Shown here piece after piece: positions 17,579 to 26,960 of a stretch of DNA of 46,360 bases. The notes below the pieces were generated by a model. The model did not search any database, was not told where the DNA came from, and saw only the letters and a list, made by a program, of their open reading frames with translations. How positions within the stretch are numbered: the stretch's first letter is position 1; each line of letters opens with the position of its first letter. This stretch comes from an uncultured Microbulbifer sp. (GTDB lineage: Bacteria > Pseudomonadota > Gammaproteobacteria > Pseudomonadales > Cellvibrionaceae): NCBI RefSeq assembly GCF_913055755.1, contig NZ_CAJXKH010000018.1, positions 1 to 46,360 of the forward strand. The letters are read 5' to 3'. Both the position numbers and the translations under genes were made by a program.

Positions 17579-18598
<1,020 letters not shown>

Positions 18599-18622
18599 GC
18601 GGCGTTTCTGGGAGCGCCTGCC

Positions 18623-19669
18623 ATGTTCGATTTTCTCACCCGTCACAGGAATCTCAGCCGTGCCGGTATCGCCGAGCCCGCCCCGGTGGCAGAAAATGGC
18701 GACTACCGGGTGCACCTGGACCTGCCTTACCTGCAATCCCTGGAGGGCCCCGCGCAGAGCCTGAACCTGCTACCAAGGCAGCCGGCCCGCAGCGTGCTCG
18801 CCGGCCGCCACGCATCAAAGCTGCGCGGACGCGGTCTCAACTTTGAGGAGTTGCGCGAGTACTGGCCCTCCGACGACGTCCGCGCCATCGACTGGAATGT
18901 CACCGCCCGCACCGGCGAGCCCCACGTGCGCGTGTATACCGAAGAGCGCGACCGCCCCACCCTCGTGGTGGTGGACCAGCGTATGTCCATGTTCTTTGGC
19001 ACCCGCTACAAAATGAAATCGGTCACCGCCGCCGAGGCGGCCGCCCTCGCCGCCTTCGCCATACTGCACCAGGACGATCGCGTCGGCGGCATCGTCGTGA
19101 CTGACGACGCAGTATTCAGCCAGCGCCCCAAGCGCAGCCGCGCCGCCCTCACCCATTTCCTCACCGCACTGGCAGACGCCAATCAAGCCTTGCACGCCAA
19201 CGCGCCGGTAGCCGAAGCGACGTCGCTGGATGCGGTACTGAAAGCCGTGGCCCAGATTGCCCGGCGCGACCACCTGATCCTGCTGATCAGCGACTTCGAT
19301 ATCACCAGTGATGCCACCACCCGCCTGGTCGGCGGCATTGCGCGGCGCAATGATGTGATCCTGATGCCGGTCAGCGACCCCACCGGGCAAACCATGCCCA
19401 AGGGCTTTGTCAGCGCCATTTCCGACGGCGAACGCCAGGCGACCCTCGATACCGGCGATGACGCCACCCACGGCGCCATGAACACCTTCAACCGCGAGCG
19501 ACGGGCGGTGATCGAAGACTGGCACCGCCGCTTCGGGATTCCCCTGGCATCGCTGTCCGCCGCTGAAGACACCCTGCCGCAATTGCGCCGACTCCTGGGG
19601 TTGGCTTCCGCGACGACTGCATCCGCGTCCGGCAAGCCCAGTGCAGGAGCAACCGATGCAACAGGATAA
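18623..19669 (+). CDS. DUF58 domain protein of MoxR operon
   Basis: 348 residues. It carries the DUF58 core 'GRGLNFEELREYWPSDDVRAIDWNVTAR' region followed by a VWA-like fold starting 'RPTLVVVDQRMSMFFG', in which the metal-site motif reads D-Q-R-M-S instead of the strict DxSxS. Later 'LILLISDFDI' supplies the usual second Asp. No signal peptide or membrane segment, so it is likely cytoplasmic next to MoxR. DUF58 genes regularly follow moxR and are thought to link the ATPase to membrane-bound VWA partners. It starts 24 bases after the MoxR stop, and its last 14 bases overlap the next gene. Confidence 0.88.
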   Translation: MFDFLTRHRNLSRAGIAEPAPVAENGDYRVHLDLPYLQSLEGPAQSLNLLPRQPARSVLAGRHASKLRGRGLNFEELREYWPSDDVRAIDWNVTARTGEPHVRVYTEERDRPTLVVVDQRMSMFFGTRYKMKSVTAAEAAALAAFAILHQDDRVGGIVVTDDAVFSQRPKRSRAALTHFLTALADANQALHANAPVAEATSLDAVLKAVAQIARRDHLILLISDFDITSDATTRLVGGIARRNDVILMPVSDPTGQTMPKGFVSAISDGERQATLDTGDDATHGAMNTFNRERRAVIEDWHRRFGIPLASLSAAEDTLPQLRRLLGLASATTASASGKPSAGATDATG

Positions 19670-20189
19670 GCCCGCCGCAGAAGAAACCCTGCCGGACCTG
19701 ATCGCGCAACTGGTGCCACCGCCGGCGCCGGATACCATCTCCCTGTGGCCGCAAACACCGCTGGCCAAAGGTCTGTTACTTTTTTTACTTCTGCTGCTGT
19801 TACTCCTCGCCTGGTACGCACTCAAACGCTACCGCGCCAATGCCTACCGGCGCGCCGCGCTCAAGGCACTGGCGCAATCGGGAGACGACCCGGCAATCAT
19901 CGCAGAGATCGTCCGGCGCACCGCACTCGCCACCTTCCCGCGCCAGCAGGTCGCCGCGCTGACCGGCAACGACTGGCTGGATTTTCTCAACCGGCATTGT
20001 GCGGGTGCCAATTTTTCCGGCGAACCGGGGCATCAGCTGGTGCACGGCGCCTACCGCGCGGACCAGCCCCCGTCACCGGAGCTGGCCCGGCTCGCCGCGC
20101 ACTGGATCAGAAGACACCGGGCGGGGAACAGGGTTTTGCGGGAACCTGCGCGGGAACAACAGTCCACCCACGGAGCCACGACGCCATGA
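19656..20189 (+). CDS. DUF4381 domain membrane protein
   Basis: 177 residues. The ATG at 19656 is taken as start because AGGAG lies 6 bases before it; an in-frame GTG at 19641 lacks such a site. Residues about 35-55 form a Leu-rich membrane helix (LLLFLLLLLLLLAWYALKRYR), followed by a basic helical domain with 'FPRQQVAALTGNDWLDFLNRH', the typical DUF4381 segment. The family occurs only within MoxR/Bat operons. It probably anchors or scaffolds the complex on the inner membrane. The start overlaps the DUF58 gene by 14 bases, and its TGA overlaps the next ATG (ATGA). Confidence 0.85.
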   Translation: MQQDKPAAEETLPDLIAQLVPPPAPDTISLWPQTPLAKGLLLFLLLLLLLLAWYALKRYRANAYRRAALKALAQSGDDPAIIAEIVRRTALATFPRQQVAALTGNDWLDFLNRHCAGANFSGEPGHQLVHGAYRADQPPSPELARLAAHWIRRHRAGNRVLREPAREQQSTHGATTP

Positions 20190-21205
20190 CGTTGAGCGGG
20201 CTGAGCTTTGCGTTTCCCTGGGCCTTCCTGCTGCTGCCCCTGCCACTGGTAGTTTGGAAAATCGCCCCGCCCCACCGCCAGCGCGTGCCGGCGCTGCGCG
20301 TGCCGTTTTTCCAGCAGCTGATCGAACACCTGGGACTGCAATCCGGCGCCGGCGCGATGGTGCGCAAACGCCGGCTGTGGCAGGTACTGACCGGCGCCCT
20401 GGTATGGGCCCTGATTGTCTGCGCGCTGGCACGGCCGGAGCAGGAAGGGGAAGCCGTGACGCTGCAAAAGCCCGCCCGCGACCTGATCATTGCGGTGGAT
20501 ATTTCCGGGTCCATGGACCAGCAGGATTTCATTACCGGCGACGGCACCCGCGAACAGCGGCTGGCCGGCGTCAAAAGTGTGCTCGCGAAATTTATCCAGC
20601 AACGGCAAGGCGAACGCCTGGCACTGATCGTGTTTGGCAGCAAGGCGTTTGTACAGGCGCCGCTCACCACCGACCTGCACACGGTGCTGGAATTGCTGCA
20701 GCAGACCGATGTGGGCATGGCCGGCCCCCACACTGCACTGGGAGATGCCATCGGTCTCTCCATCCGCCAGTTTGAAAGCAGTGACGTCAAACAGCGCCTG
20801 TTGATCCTGCTGAGTGACGGCAGCGATACCGCCAGCACCATGAGCCCGATCAATGCCGCCGCCATTGCCGCCCAGCGCCAGGTAAAGATTCTCACCATTG
20901 GCGTGGGCGACCCGCAGGGCGACGCGGAAAACCGGCTGGACGAGAAAAACCTGAAAGCCATCGCCAGCCGCACCGGTGGTGCCTTTTACTACGCCAACGA
21001 CCAGCAGACACTGAAGCGCGTTACCCGTGAGATCGACAAGCTGGCACCCAAGCTGGTGGACAGTGAAACCTATCGCCCCCACCGCTCCCTGGCCTGGTGG
21101 CCACTGGCCGCCGCGCTGGTGCTGGCACTGCTGGGTTTCCTCGCGCAGGCAATCCGTCTGGCGCGTGCAGGTAGCTCCGGTGTTTCCGCGGAGGTCGGGC
21201 CGTGA
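20186..21205 (+). CDS. BatA-like VWA-domain membrane protein
   Basis: 339 residues. Two N-terminal membrane helices (about 8-26 and 64-82) flank a short basic loop. The VWA domain follows, with an intact MIDAS motif DISGS (D105, S107, S109) and a second Asp in LLSDGSD. A further membrane helix is near the C-terminus (WWPLAAALVLALLGFLAQAI). This is the layout of BatA, a VWA protein of MoxR-linked 'Bacteroides aerotolerance'-type operons. The VWA domain should face the periplasm and bind partners through a divalent metal. The ATG overlaps the DUF4381 stop, and the TGA overlaps the next gene's GTG (GTGA), so the genes are translationally coupled. Confidence 0.9.
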   Translation: MTLSGLSFAFPWAFLLLPLPLVVWKIAPPHRQRVPALRVPFFQQLIEHLGLQSGAGAMVRKRRLWQVLTGALVWALIVCALARPEQEGEAVTLQKPARDLIIAVDISGSMDQQDFITGDGTREQRLAGVKSVLAKFIQQRQGERLALIVFGSKAFVQAPLTTDLHTVLELLQQTDVGMAGPHTALGDAIGLSIRQFESSDVKQRLLILLSDGSDTASTMSPINAAAIAAQRQVKILTIGVGDPQGDAENRLDEKNLKAIASRTGGAFYYANDQQTLKRVTREIDKLAPKLVDSETYRPHRSLAWWPLAAALVLALLGFLAQAIRLARAGSSGVSAEVGP

Positions 21206-22788
21206 ATGCATTCGGTGGCGAACTGGGCAATTTTTTCAGCGTCTTTTTCAGCGCTTTTCACTTCCTGCGCCCCAGCTGTCTGCTGGCGCTGCCGGTTATC
21301 CTCAGCCTGTGGTGGTGGCTGCGCCGGCCGGCGCCGGATGCGCAGAATGCTAGCGCACATGTTGCCCCGCACCTGGCGCGCGCCCTGAGTGTGGGAGAAC
21401 CTGCCGGGCGCGGCTGGCAGCTGCGCCCGGCAGACCTGGCTGCACTGGTGCTCACGCTGCTCAGTGTGGGCGCTGCCGGCCCCGCCTGGACGCGCCTGCC
21501 GGATCCACTAATGGCGAAGACCGCGCCGCTGGTACTGGTGATACAGGTCAGCGACAGCATGCAGGAGCCGGACGTGCCCCCGAGCAGGCTGGAGCGGGGC
21601 AAACAGAAAATACTGGACCTGCTCGCCACCCGCGATGGCGCGCCCACCGCTCTGGTCGCCTATGCCGGCAGTGCGCACCGTGTAGTGCCGCTCGCCGAGG
21701 ATGAAAACCTGCTGCGGCCCTATGTGGAAGGGCTGGAGGTCGACATCATGCCGGTGCCCGGTAACAACGCGGCCGCCGCACTGAAACTCGCGGAATCCAT
21801 TCTCGCCGCTGAACAGACACCCGGTGGCATCCTCTTTTTCAGCGATGGTATCGAACAAAAAGACCTGCAGGCCTTCAACCAGCGCGACGGCAACAACAGC
21901 CTGGGACTGCTGATACTGGTTCCGGGCAACAAGGCAATTGCCGGCGCAGATAATATTCGCGGCGCGCGGGTGGCCCGGGTGACGCCGGACAAGCGCGACC
22001 TCGAAGGTTTCCAGCGCTACTTCAATTCCGCGTTCCGCCACGCGCTGGTCAAAGATGACAACCTGCAGTGGAACGACCGCGCCTGGTGGCTGGCATGGCC
22101 CGCGGCAATATTGATGCTGTTCTGGTTCCGCCGCGGATTTGTGATCGGGCGCAACGCTATGCCGGCGGGGAGCATCGCACTCGCTCTGGCGGTTGTGCTG
22201 ACCGGCACGGCGCAAAATGCCGGGGCGCAACCGGCGGGTCCACTGGAGAAATTGTTTACCCCGGACCAGCTGGGCCAGCTGTACAGCAACCGCAATGACT
22301 ACGCGCGGGCGGCCGGCTTTTTCGATGATCCCTACCGCAAGGGCTACGCACAATATCAGGCGGGCCACTACGAAGACGCGGCCAATACGCTCGCACCGCT
22401 GACCACACCGGAGGCCGTGTTTACCCGCGGCATGGCCCAGATAAAAAGCGGCCAGTACGAGGATGCCATCGCCGCCTTCGAGCAGGTGCTGCAGAGCGAG
22501 CCACAGTTCCCCGGTGCCGAAGAAAACCTCGCCCAGGCAAAAAAAATCCTCGCCTATATGCAAAAATCCCGCGGTGACGAGGAGGAAGAACTGCAGCAGT
22601 CCGAAGATGAAGACGAAACCTTCGATCCCGAGCAGCAACCGCAACAGCCGGTGGAAAAACAGGGGGAACAGGACACCACCACCGTCAGCGCCGAACAGTG
22701 GATGTCCACCCTCGACACCAGCACCAGCGATTTCCTGAAGCAGCGCTTTGCGGTGGAAGCGGAAAACCCGCAAACGGGCGAACAATGA
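21202..22788 (+). CDS. BatB/BatC-like VWA-TPR membrane protein
   Basis: 528 residues. The GTG at 21202 is the start, with GGAGG 7-8 bases upstream. Membrane helices lie near residues 22-40, 78-94 and 296-312. Between them is a VWA domain whose MIDAS reads QVSDS (Q115, S117, S119): the first metal-binding Asp is replaced by Gln, while FFSDGIEQ keeps the later Asp. The C-terminal part carries two TPR units (about 385-455), then an acidic, Gln-rich tail. It therefore joins BatB-like and BatC-like parts in one chain, as in many proteobacteria. It overlaps the genes on both sides by 4 bases. The periplasmic TPR probably docks a client or BatD. Confidence 0.88.
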   Translation: MNAFGGELGNFFSVFFSAFHFLRPSCLLALPVILSLWWWLRRPAPDAQNASAHVAPHLARALSVGEPAGRGWQLRPADLAALVLTLLSVGAAGPAWTRLPDPLMAKTAPLVLVIQVSDSMQEPDVPPSRLERGKQKILDLLATRDGAPTALVAYAGSAHRVVPLAEDENLLRPYVEGLEVDIMPVPGNNAAAALKLAESILAAEQTPGGILFFSDGIEQKDLQAFNQRDGNNSLGLLILVPGNKAIAGADNIRGARVARVTPDKRDLEGFQRYFNSAFRHALVKDDNLQWNDRAWWLAWPAAILMLFWFRRGFVIGRNAMPAGSIALALAVVLTGTAQNAGAQPAGPLEKLFTPDQLGQLYSNRNDYARAAGFFDDPYRKGYAQYQAGHYEDAANTLAPLTTPEAVFTRGMAQIKSGQYEDAIAAFEQVLQSEPQFPGAEENLAQAKKILAYMQKSRGDEEEELQQSEDEDETFDPEQQPQQPVEKQGEQDTTTVSAEQWMSTLDTSTSDFLKQRFAVEAENPQTGEQ

Positions 22789-24014
22789 ACCGCGAACTGT
22801 TCTACAAGGTTACCTGCCTTTTACTACTGGTGCTTGTTGCCGGCCCGGGCCTGGCGCAATCATCGAGCCCCCGCCCGATCATCGAAACCTCGCTGTCGCA
22901 AAGTGAAACCGTGCCCGGCGAGGCGGTGACAGTGACGGTGACAATACTGGTGCCCACCTGGCTGACCGAGCCGGTGGAATTTCCCCAGGTCGACAATACC
23001 AACCTTTCCATTACCACCCCGGGGCGCTCGACGGTCTCTGTCAGCCGCGAAATCAACGGCAACACCTGGTCCGGCGTTACTCGTTATTACCGACTGATTC
23101 CCCTCGCTCCCGGCCGGTATGCCCTGCCACAGCAAAACCTGACGCTGCACTACAAAAATCCCCAGGGAGGCGACAATATCCAGGGCACGGTTGCGATACC
23201 CACCATCACCCTCAACGCACGGGCGCCCAAGGGTGCTGAGAATCTAAAACCGTTCATTGCCGCCACCGGCCTCACACTTGAGCAACAGATTGACGGTAAC
23301 CCGGAAAAGCTGAAACCCGGGGACAGTTTCTCGCGCACCGTGACCGCCACCATCGAGGGCTCGACCGTGATGTTCCTGCCACCCATGCAGGGCACCGGCG
23401 CACCGCAGGGCATCGCCGCCTATCCGGATACGCCGCAGGCAAAAGACACGCAAGACGGCGGGGTGCGCAGGGAAAAGGTGACCTACGTGGTGGAGTCCGC
23501 CGGCGGTGGTGAACTACCGGCAATCACACTGCGCTGGTACAACCTGGATACGGGAAAGATAGAAAGCACAGAAGTGGCGGCGGTAACAGTCCGCGCCGGC
23601 AAGCCGCCACTTTCCAGTCGAGTATCGCTATGGAACTTGGCCCTGCTACTGGTGGGCACTGCGATGCTGTGGATGCTCGGCTGGTATTACGCGCGACCGC
23701 GCTTTGTCCGCTGGCAACGACAACAGCAAACAGCCAACCGGGAAACTGGCCGCACCGCACTACAGCACCTCAGAACAGCGGTAAGCGATAAAGACTACGA
23801 CGGCGCGTTACACGCCTACTATGCGTGGGCGCGTCACACCGGTAACGAAGACGACCAGGTCCGCTCCAAGCTACTGGCCCTGGGCGCCGCCCGCTATGGC
23901 GCCGCCGGTGCAGCCGACGCCGCCCTCTGGCAATCCCTGCAACGGGCCGTCGCCACGCTGGCGCCCACTTCTCGGCGCAAGTGGGCCGGGGGCCTGCCTC
24001 CGCTCAACCCCTGA
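22785..24014 (+). CDS. BatD-like exported membrane protein
   Basis: 409 residues. A signal peptide (1-25, ending GLAQ) leads into repeated Ig-like beta domains with the BatD hallmark 'SQSETVPGEAVTVTVTILVPTWLTEPVEFP'-type strands. A membrane helix lies near residues 287-306 (LALLLVGTAMLWMLGWYYA) and a helical cytoplasmic tail follows. BatD proteins belong to the 'oxygen tolerance' family and work with BatA/B on the inner membrane. The ATG overlaps the previous stop (ATGA). It is the last gene of the six-gene unit; 184 bases separate it from the HAD gene, so that gene may have its own promoter or be read through. Confidence 0.85.
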   Translation: MNRELFYKVTCLLLLVLVAGPGLAQSSSPRPIIETSLSQSETVPGEAVTVTVTILVPTWLTEPVEFPQVDNTNLSITTPGRSTVSVSREINGNTWSGVTRYYRLIPLAPGRYALPQQNLTLHYKNPQGGDNIQGTVAIPTITLNARAPKGAENLKPFIAATGLTLEQQIDGNPEKLKPGDSFSRTVTATIEGSTVMFLPPMQGTGAPQGIAAYPDTPQAKDTQDGGVRREKVTYVVESAGGGELPAITLRWYNLDTGKIESTEVAAVTVRAGKPPLSSRVSLWNLALLLVGTAMLWMLGWYYARPRFVRWQRQQQTANRETGRTALQHLRTAVSDKDYDGALHAYYAWARHTGNEDDQVRSKLLALGAARYGAAGAADAALWQSLQRAVATLAPTSRRKWAGGLPPLNP

Positions 24015-24198
24015 TACTCTCGCCGAGCCTCCTTGCCCGTGCCCCCCCGCCCCGCCGCCACACAAGACCTGCGAGTCACCCTGTCGGCACCATTGATCTC
24101 AAGTCAGCCGACAAAGGAGCAAATCGTGACTATTCTTTAAGCGTAGAAGCAATATTCGTAGCGCCCAGGCACCGCGCCCGGGGCTGACGAGGAGTAGT

Positions 24199-25263
24199 AT
24201 GCATTCTTGCCAACACCCCACGCGGCGAGTCCGCGCAGCGTTCGCCGCCCTGTCCCGTTTCACCCGCACGGTCCGTATCGCGCCCCTGTTACTACTGACG
24301 GGCTTGTGCTTTGTCTTCTCCCAGCAGCTGGCGGCGGAGACGGACCCGCTCCCCTCCTGGAATGACGGCAAAACCAAGCAGGCCATCGTCGAATATGTGC
24401 AAAACGTGACGCGCGCTGGATCTGCGGATTTTGTGCCGGAGAACCAGCGCATCGCCACCTTCGACAATGACGGCACCCTGTGGGCGGAAAAGCCAATCTA
24501 TTTCCAGTTGATCTACGCCATCGACCAGGTCAAGAAAATGGCGCCCGAGCATCCGGAGTGGAAAACCCAGGAACCCTTCGCGTCCGTGCTGAAAGACGAT
24601 ATGGAGGGCGTGGTCGCCAGCGGCAAGGAAGGGCTGATGAAAATCATTGCCGCCACCCACGCCAATATGACCGCGGAAGAATTCCATGCGAATGTGGCGA
24701 GCTGGCTAAAGACCGCCCGTCACCCCAAAACCAACCGTCCGTTTAACGAAATGATCTACCAGCCAATGCTGGAACTGCTCACCTACCTGCGTGCGAACGG
24801 TTTCAAGACATTCATTGTGTCCGGCGGCGGTATCGACTTTATGCGGGTATTCGCCGAACAGACCTACGGCATTCCGCCGGATCAGGTGGTCGGCTCCAGC
24901 CTCAAGGCCAAGTACGAGGTGCGCAACGGTAAACCGGTCATCGTCAAATTACCGGAGATCAATCTGGTGGACGATAAGGAAGGCAAGCCGGTAGGTATCC
25001 ACCAGCATATTGGCCAGCGCCCGATCTTCGCCGCCGGCAACTCCGACGGTGACTACCAGATGCTGCAGTGGACCACCGCCGGCGACGGCGCGCGTTTTGG
25101 CCTGATAGTGCACCACACCGACGCCAAGCGCGAATGGGCCTACGACCGCAAGTCCCACGTCGGCCAGCTGAACAAAGCGCTGGACGACGCCGGCAAAAAA
25201 GGCTGGACAGTCATCGATATGAAAAACGACTGGAAAGTGGTGTTCCCACCCGCCGGGCAGTAA
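24199..25263 (+). CDS. Exported HAD-superfamily phosphatase-like protein
   Basis: 354 residues. A long basic N-region and hydrophobic core (29-45, LLLLTGLCFVFSQQLAA) make a signal peptide, so the protein is exported. HAD motifs: FDNDGT (D89, D91), the VSGGG serine motif, a conserved Lys in SSLKAKY, and GNSDGD (motif IV). This set matches phosphoserine phosphatase-like HAD hydrolases, which transfer phosphate to the first Asp with Mg2+. GAGGAG lies just upstream of the ATG. It precedes the second sulfatase by 73 bases, so the two are likely co-expressed. Substrate unknown; an unrelated phosphate monoester or a sulfated/phosphorylated metabolite is possible. Confidence 0.82.
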   Translation: MHSCQHPTRRVRAAFAALSRFTRTVRIAPLLLLTGLCFVFSQQLAAETDPLPSWNDGKTKQAIVEYVQNVTRAGSADFVPENQRIATFDNDGTLWAEKPIYFQLIYAIDQVKKMAPEHPEWKTQEPFASVLKDDMEGVVASGKEGLMKIIAATHANMTAEEFHANVASWLKTARHPKTNRPFNEMIYQPMLELLTYLRANGFKTFIVSGGGIDFMRVFAEQTYGIPPDQVVGSSLKAKYEVRNGKPVIVKLPEINLVDDKEGKPVGIHQHIGQRPIFAAGNSDGDYQMLQWTTAGDGARFGLIVHHTDAKREWAYDRKSHVGQLNKALDDAGKKGWTVIDMKNDWKVVFPPAGQ

Positions 25264-25336
25264 CTCGCCCATCATTCATCCACGCAACCAACCACACACC
25301 GAAAACCTATTGTTGTAATCCTCCAGGAGGAAAAAA

Positions 25337-26905
25337 ATGGTTCGCAGCACTCTCAAACGCTTGCTACGTGTGCCGATTGCGGTCACCTCCGTAGCCCTGA
25401 TGTGCCTCGGCAACAGCGCCGCCCAGGCCCAGGACAAACCCAACATCCTAGTGATCTGGGGTGATGATATTGGCATGTGGAATATCAGTGCCAACAGCAA
25501 AGGCATGATGGGCTACAAAACTCCGAACATCGACCGCATCGCCAAAGAGGGCCTGTCGTTCACAGACTACTACGGTCAGCAGTCCTGTACCGCCGGCCGC
25601 GCCGCGTTTATGGGCGGCAATGTGCCTGTGCGCACAGGCATGACCAAAGTTGGCCTGCCCGGTGCGAAAGAAGGCTGGCAAGAGTCCGACGTGACCATCG
25701 CTGCGGTGATGAAAAGCCTCGGCTACGCAACCGGCCAGTTCGGCAAAAACCACTTCGGTGACCGCGACGAACACCTGCCGACCAACCACGGCTTTGATGT
25801 ATTCTTCGGCAATCTTTATCACCTGAACGCGGAAGAAGAGCCGGAGAATCGCGACTACCCGAAAAACCCGGAATTTCGCAAGAAATTTGGCCCGCGCGGG
25901 GTAATCAAGGCCAGCGCGGACGGCAAGATCGAAGATACCGGACCGCTTACCAAAAAGCGCATGGAAACCGTGGATGAAGAAACCCTGGCCGCGGCCATGG
26001 ACTTTATCAAGCAGCAGGTCAACGCCGGCAAGCCGTTCTTTGTCTGGTGGAATGCCACCCGTATGCACTTTCGCACCCATGTGAAGGAGGAACACAAGGG
26101 GCTGTCTGGACCGACCGGAAACGAATACCAGGACGGTATGGTCGAGCACGACATGCACGTGGGCAAACTGCTGGATTTACTCGATCAGCTGAAGATTGCC
26201 GACAACACCATCGTGTTCTACTCCACCGACAATGGCCCACACTTCAATACATGGCCGGATGCGGGCACCACCATCTTCCGCAGTGAGAAAAACTCCAACT
26301 GGGAGGGGGCTTACCGGGTGCCCGCGTTTGTACGCTGGCCGGGCAAGTTCCCCGCAGGTAAAACCCTGAATGGCATTGTTGCCCACGAAGACTGGTTGCC
26401 GACCTTCGCGGCTGCCGGTGGCAATCCCAACATCAAGGAACAATTGATGAAAGGGACAAAGTTGATTGGTCGTAAATATAGAAACTATATCGACGGTCAC
26501 AACATGCTGGATTACTTTACCGGCAGTGCCGAGGAATCTCCCCGCCACGAGTTCATCTACGTGAATGACGACGGTCAGATCGTGGCCATGCGCTACGACG
26601 CCTGGAAAGCGGTCTTCCTGGAAAACCGCGGCAAGGCCTTCGGTGTGTGGATGGAGCCCTTTACCGAGCTGCGCGTACCACTGCTCTTCAATCTGCGCAG
26701 GGATCCGCTCGAACGCGCTCAGCACAATGCCAACACATACTATGATTGGCTACTTGACCGTGCATTTGTCTTCGTTCCCCTGCAGCAGATGGCCGGGAAA
26801 TTCCTCAAAACCATGCAGGAATATCCCCCCAGCCAGACCCCAGGTTCTTTCAACCTCAAGAAAATTGAGGAACAGCTGAAAGCGGGGGCCGGTAGCAGTA
26901 ACTGA
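25337..26905 (+). CDS. Exported arylsulfatase (Cys-type sulfatase), second paralogue
   Basis: 522 residues. A signal peptide ends near residue 31 (NSAAQA/QDK). Metal ligands GDD (D43, D44) and the formylglycine site CTAGR (C84, R88) are present, then STDNGPH and FRSEKNSNWEGAYR. Long stretches match the sulfatase at 13492, for example GKNHFGDRDEHLPTNHGFD against GKNHLGDLDEHLPTNHGFD and FGPRGVI in both; by eye more than half the central residues are identical, so the pair arose by duplication. A very strong AGGAGG site precedes the ATG. It is preceded by the HAD gene and ends at a bidirectional terminator. It needs formylglycine maturation, and no such enzyme is in the window. Substrate unknown. 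Confidence 0.88.
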   Translation: MVRSTLKRLLRVPIAVTSVALMCLGNSAAQAQDKPNILVIWGDDIGMWNISANSKGMMGYKTPNIDRIAKEGLSFTDYYGQQSCTAGRAAFMGGNVPVRTGMTKVGLPGAKEGWQESDVTIAAVMKSLGYATGQFGKNHFGDRDEHLPTNHGFDVFFGNLYHLNAEEEPENRDYPKNPEFRKKFGPRGVIKASADGKIEDTGPLTKKRMETVDEETLAAAMDFIKQQVNAGKPFFVWWNATRMHFRTHVKEEHKGLSGPTGNEYQDGMVEHDMHVGKLLDLLDQLKIADNTIVFYSTDNGPHFNTWPDAGTTIFRSEKNSNWEGAYRVPAFVRWPGKFPAGKTLNGIVAHEDWLPTFAAAGGNPNIKEQLMKGTKLIGRKYRNYIDGHNMLDYFTGSAEESPRHEFIYVNDDGQIVAMRYDAWKAVFLENRGKAFGVWMEPFTELRVPLLFNLRRDPLERAQHNANTYYDWLLDRAFVFVPLQQMAGKFLKTMQEYPPSQTPGSFNLKKIEEQLKAGAGSSN

Positions 26906-26918
26906 TGGTTTCATCCAC

Positions 26919-26949
26919 AAAAAAGCCCGCACAATGTGCGGGCTTTTTT
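26919..26949. terminator. Bidirectional rho-independent terminator
   Basis: Stem GCCCGCAC (26925-26932) pairs with GTGCGGGC (26936-26943) around loop AAT, with A6 to the left (26919-26924) and T6 to the right (26944-26949). It ends the sulfatase transcript on the plus strand and the convergent DUF3604 transcript on the minus strand. Confidence 0.9.
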
Positions 26950-26960
26950 CATTCCTGCAG

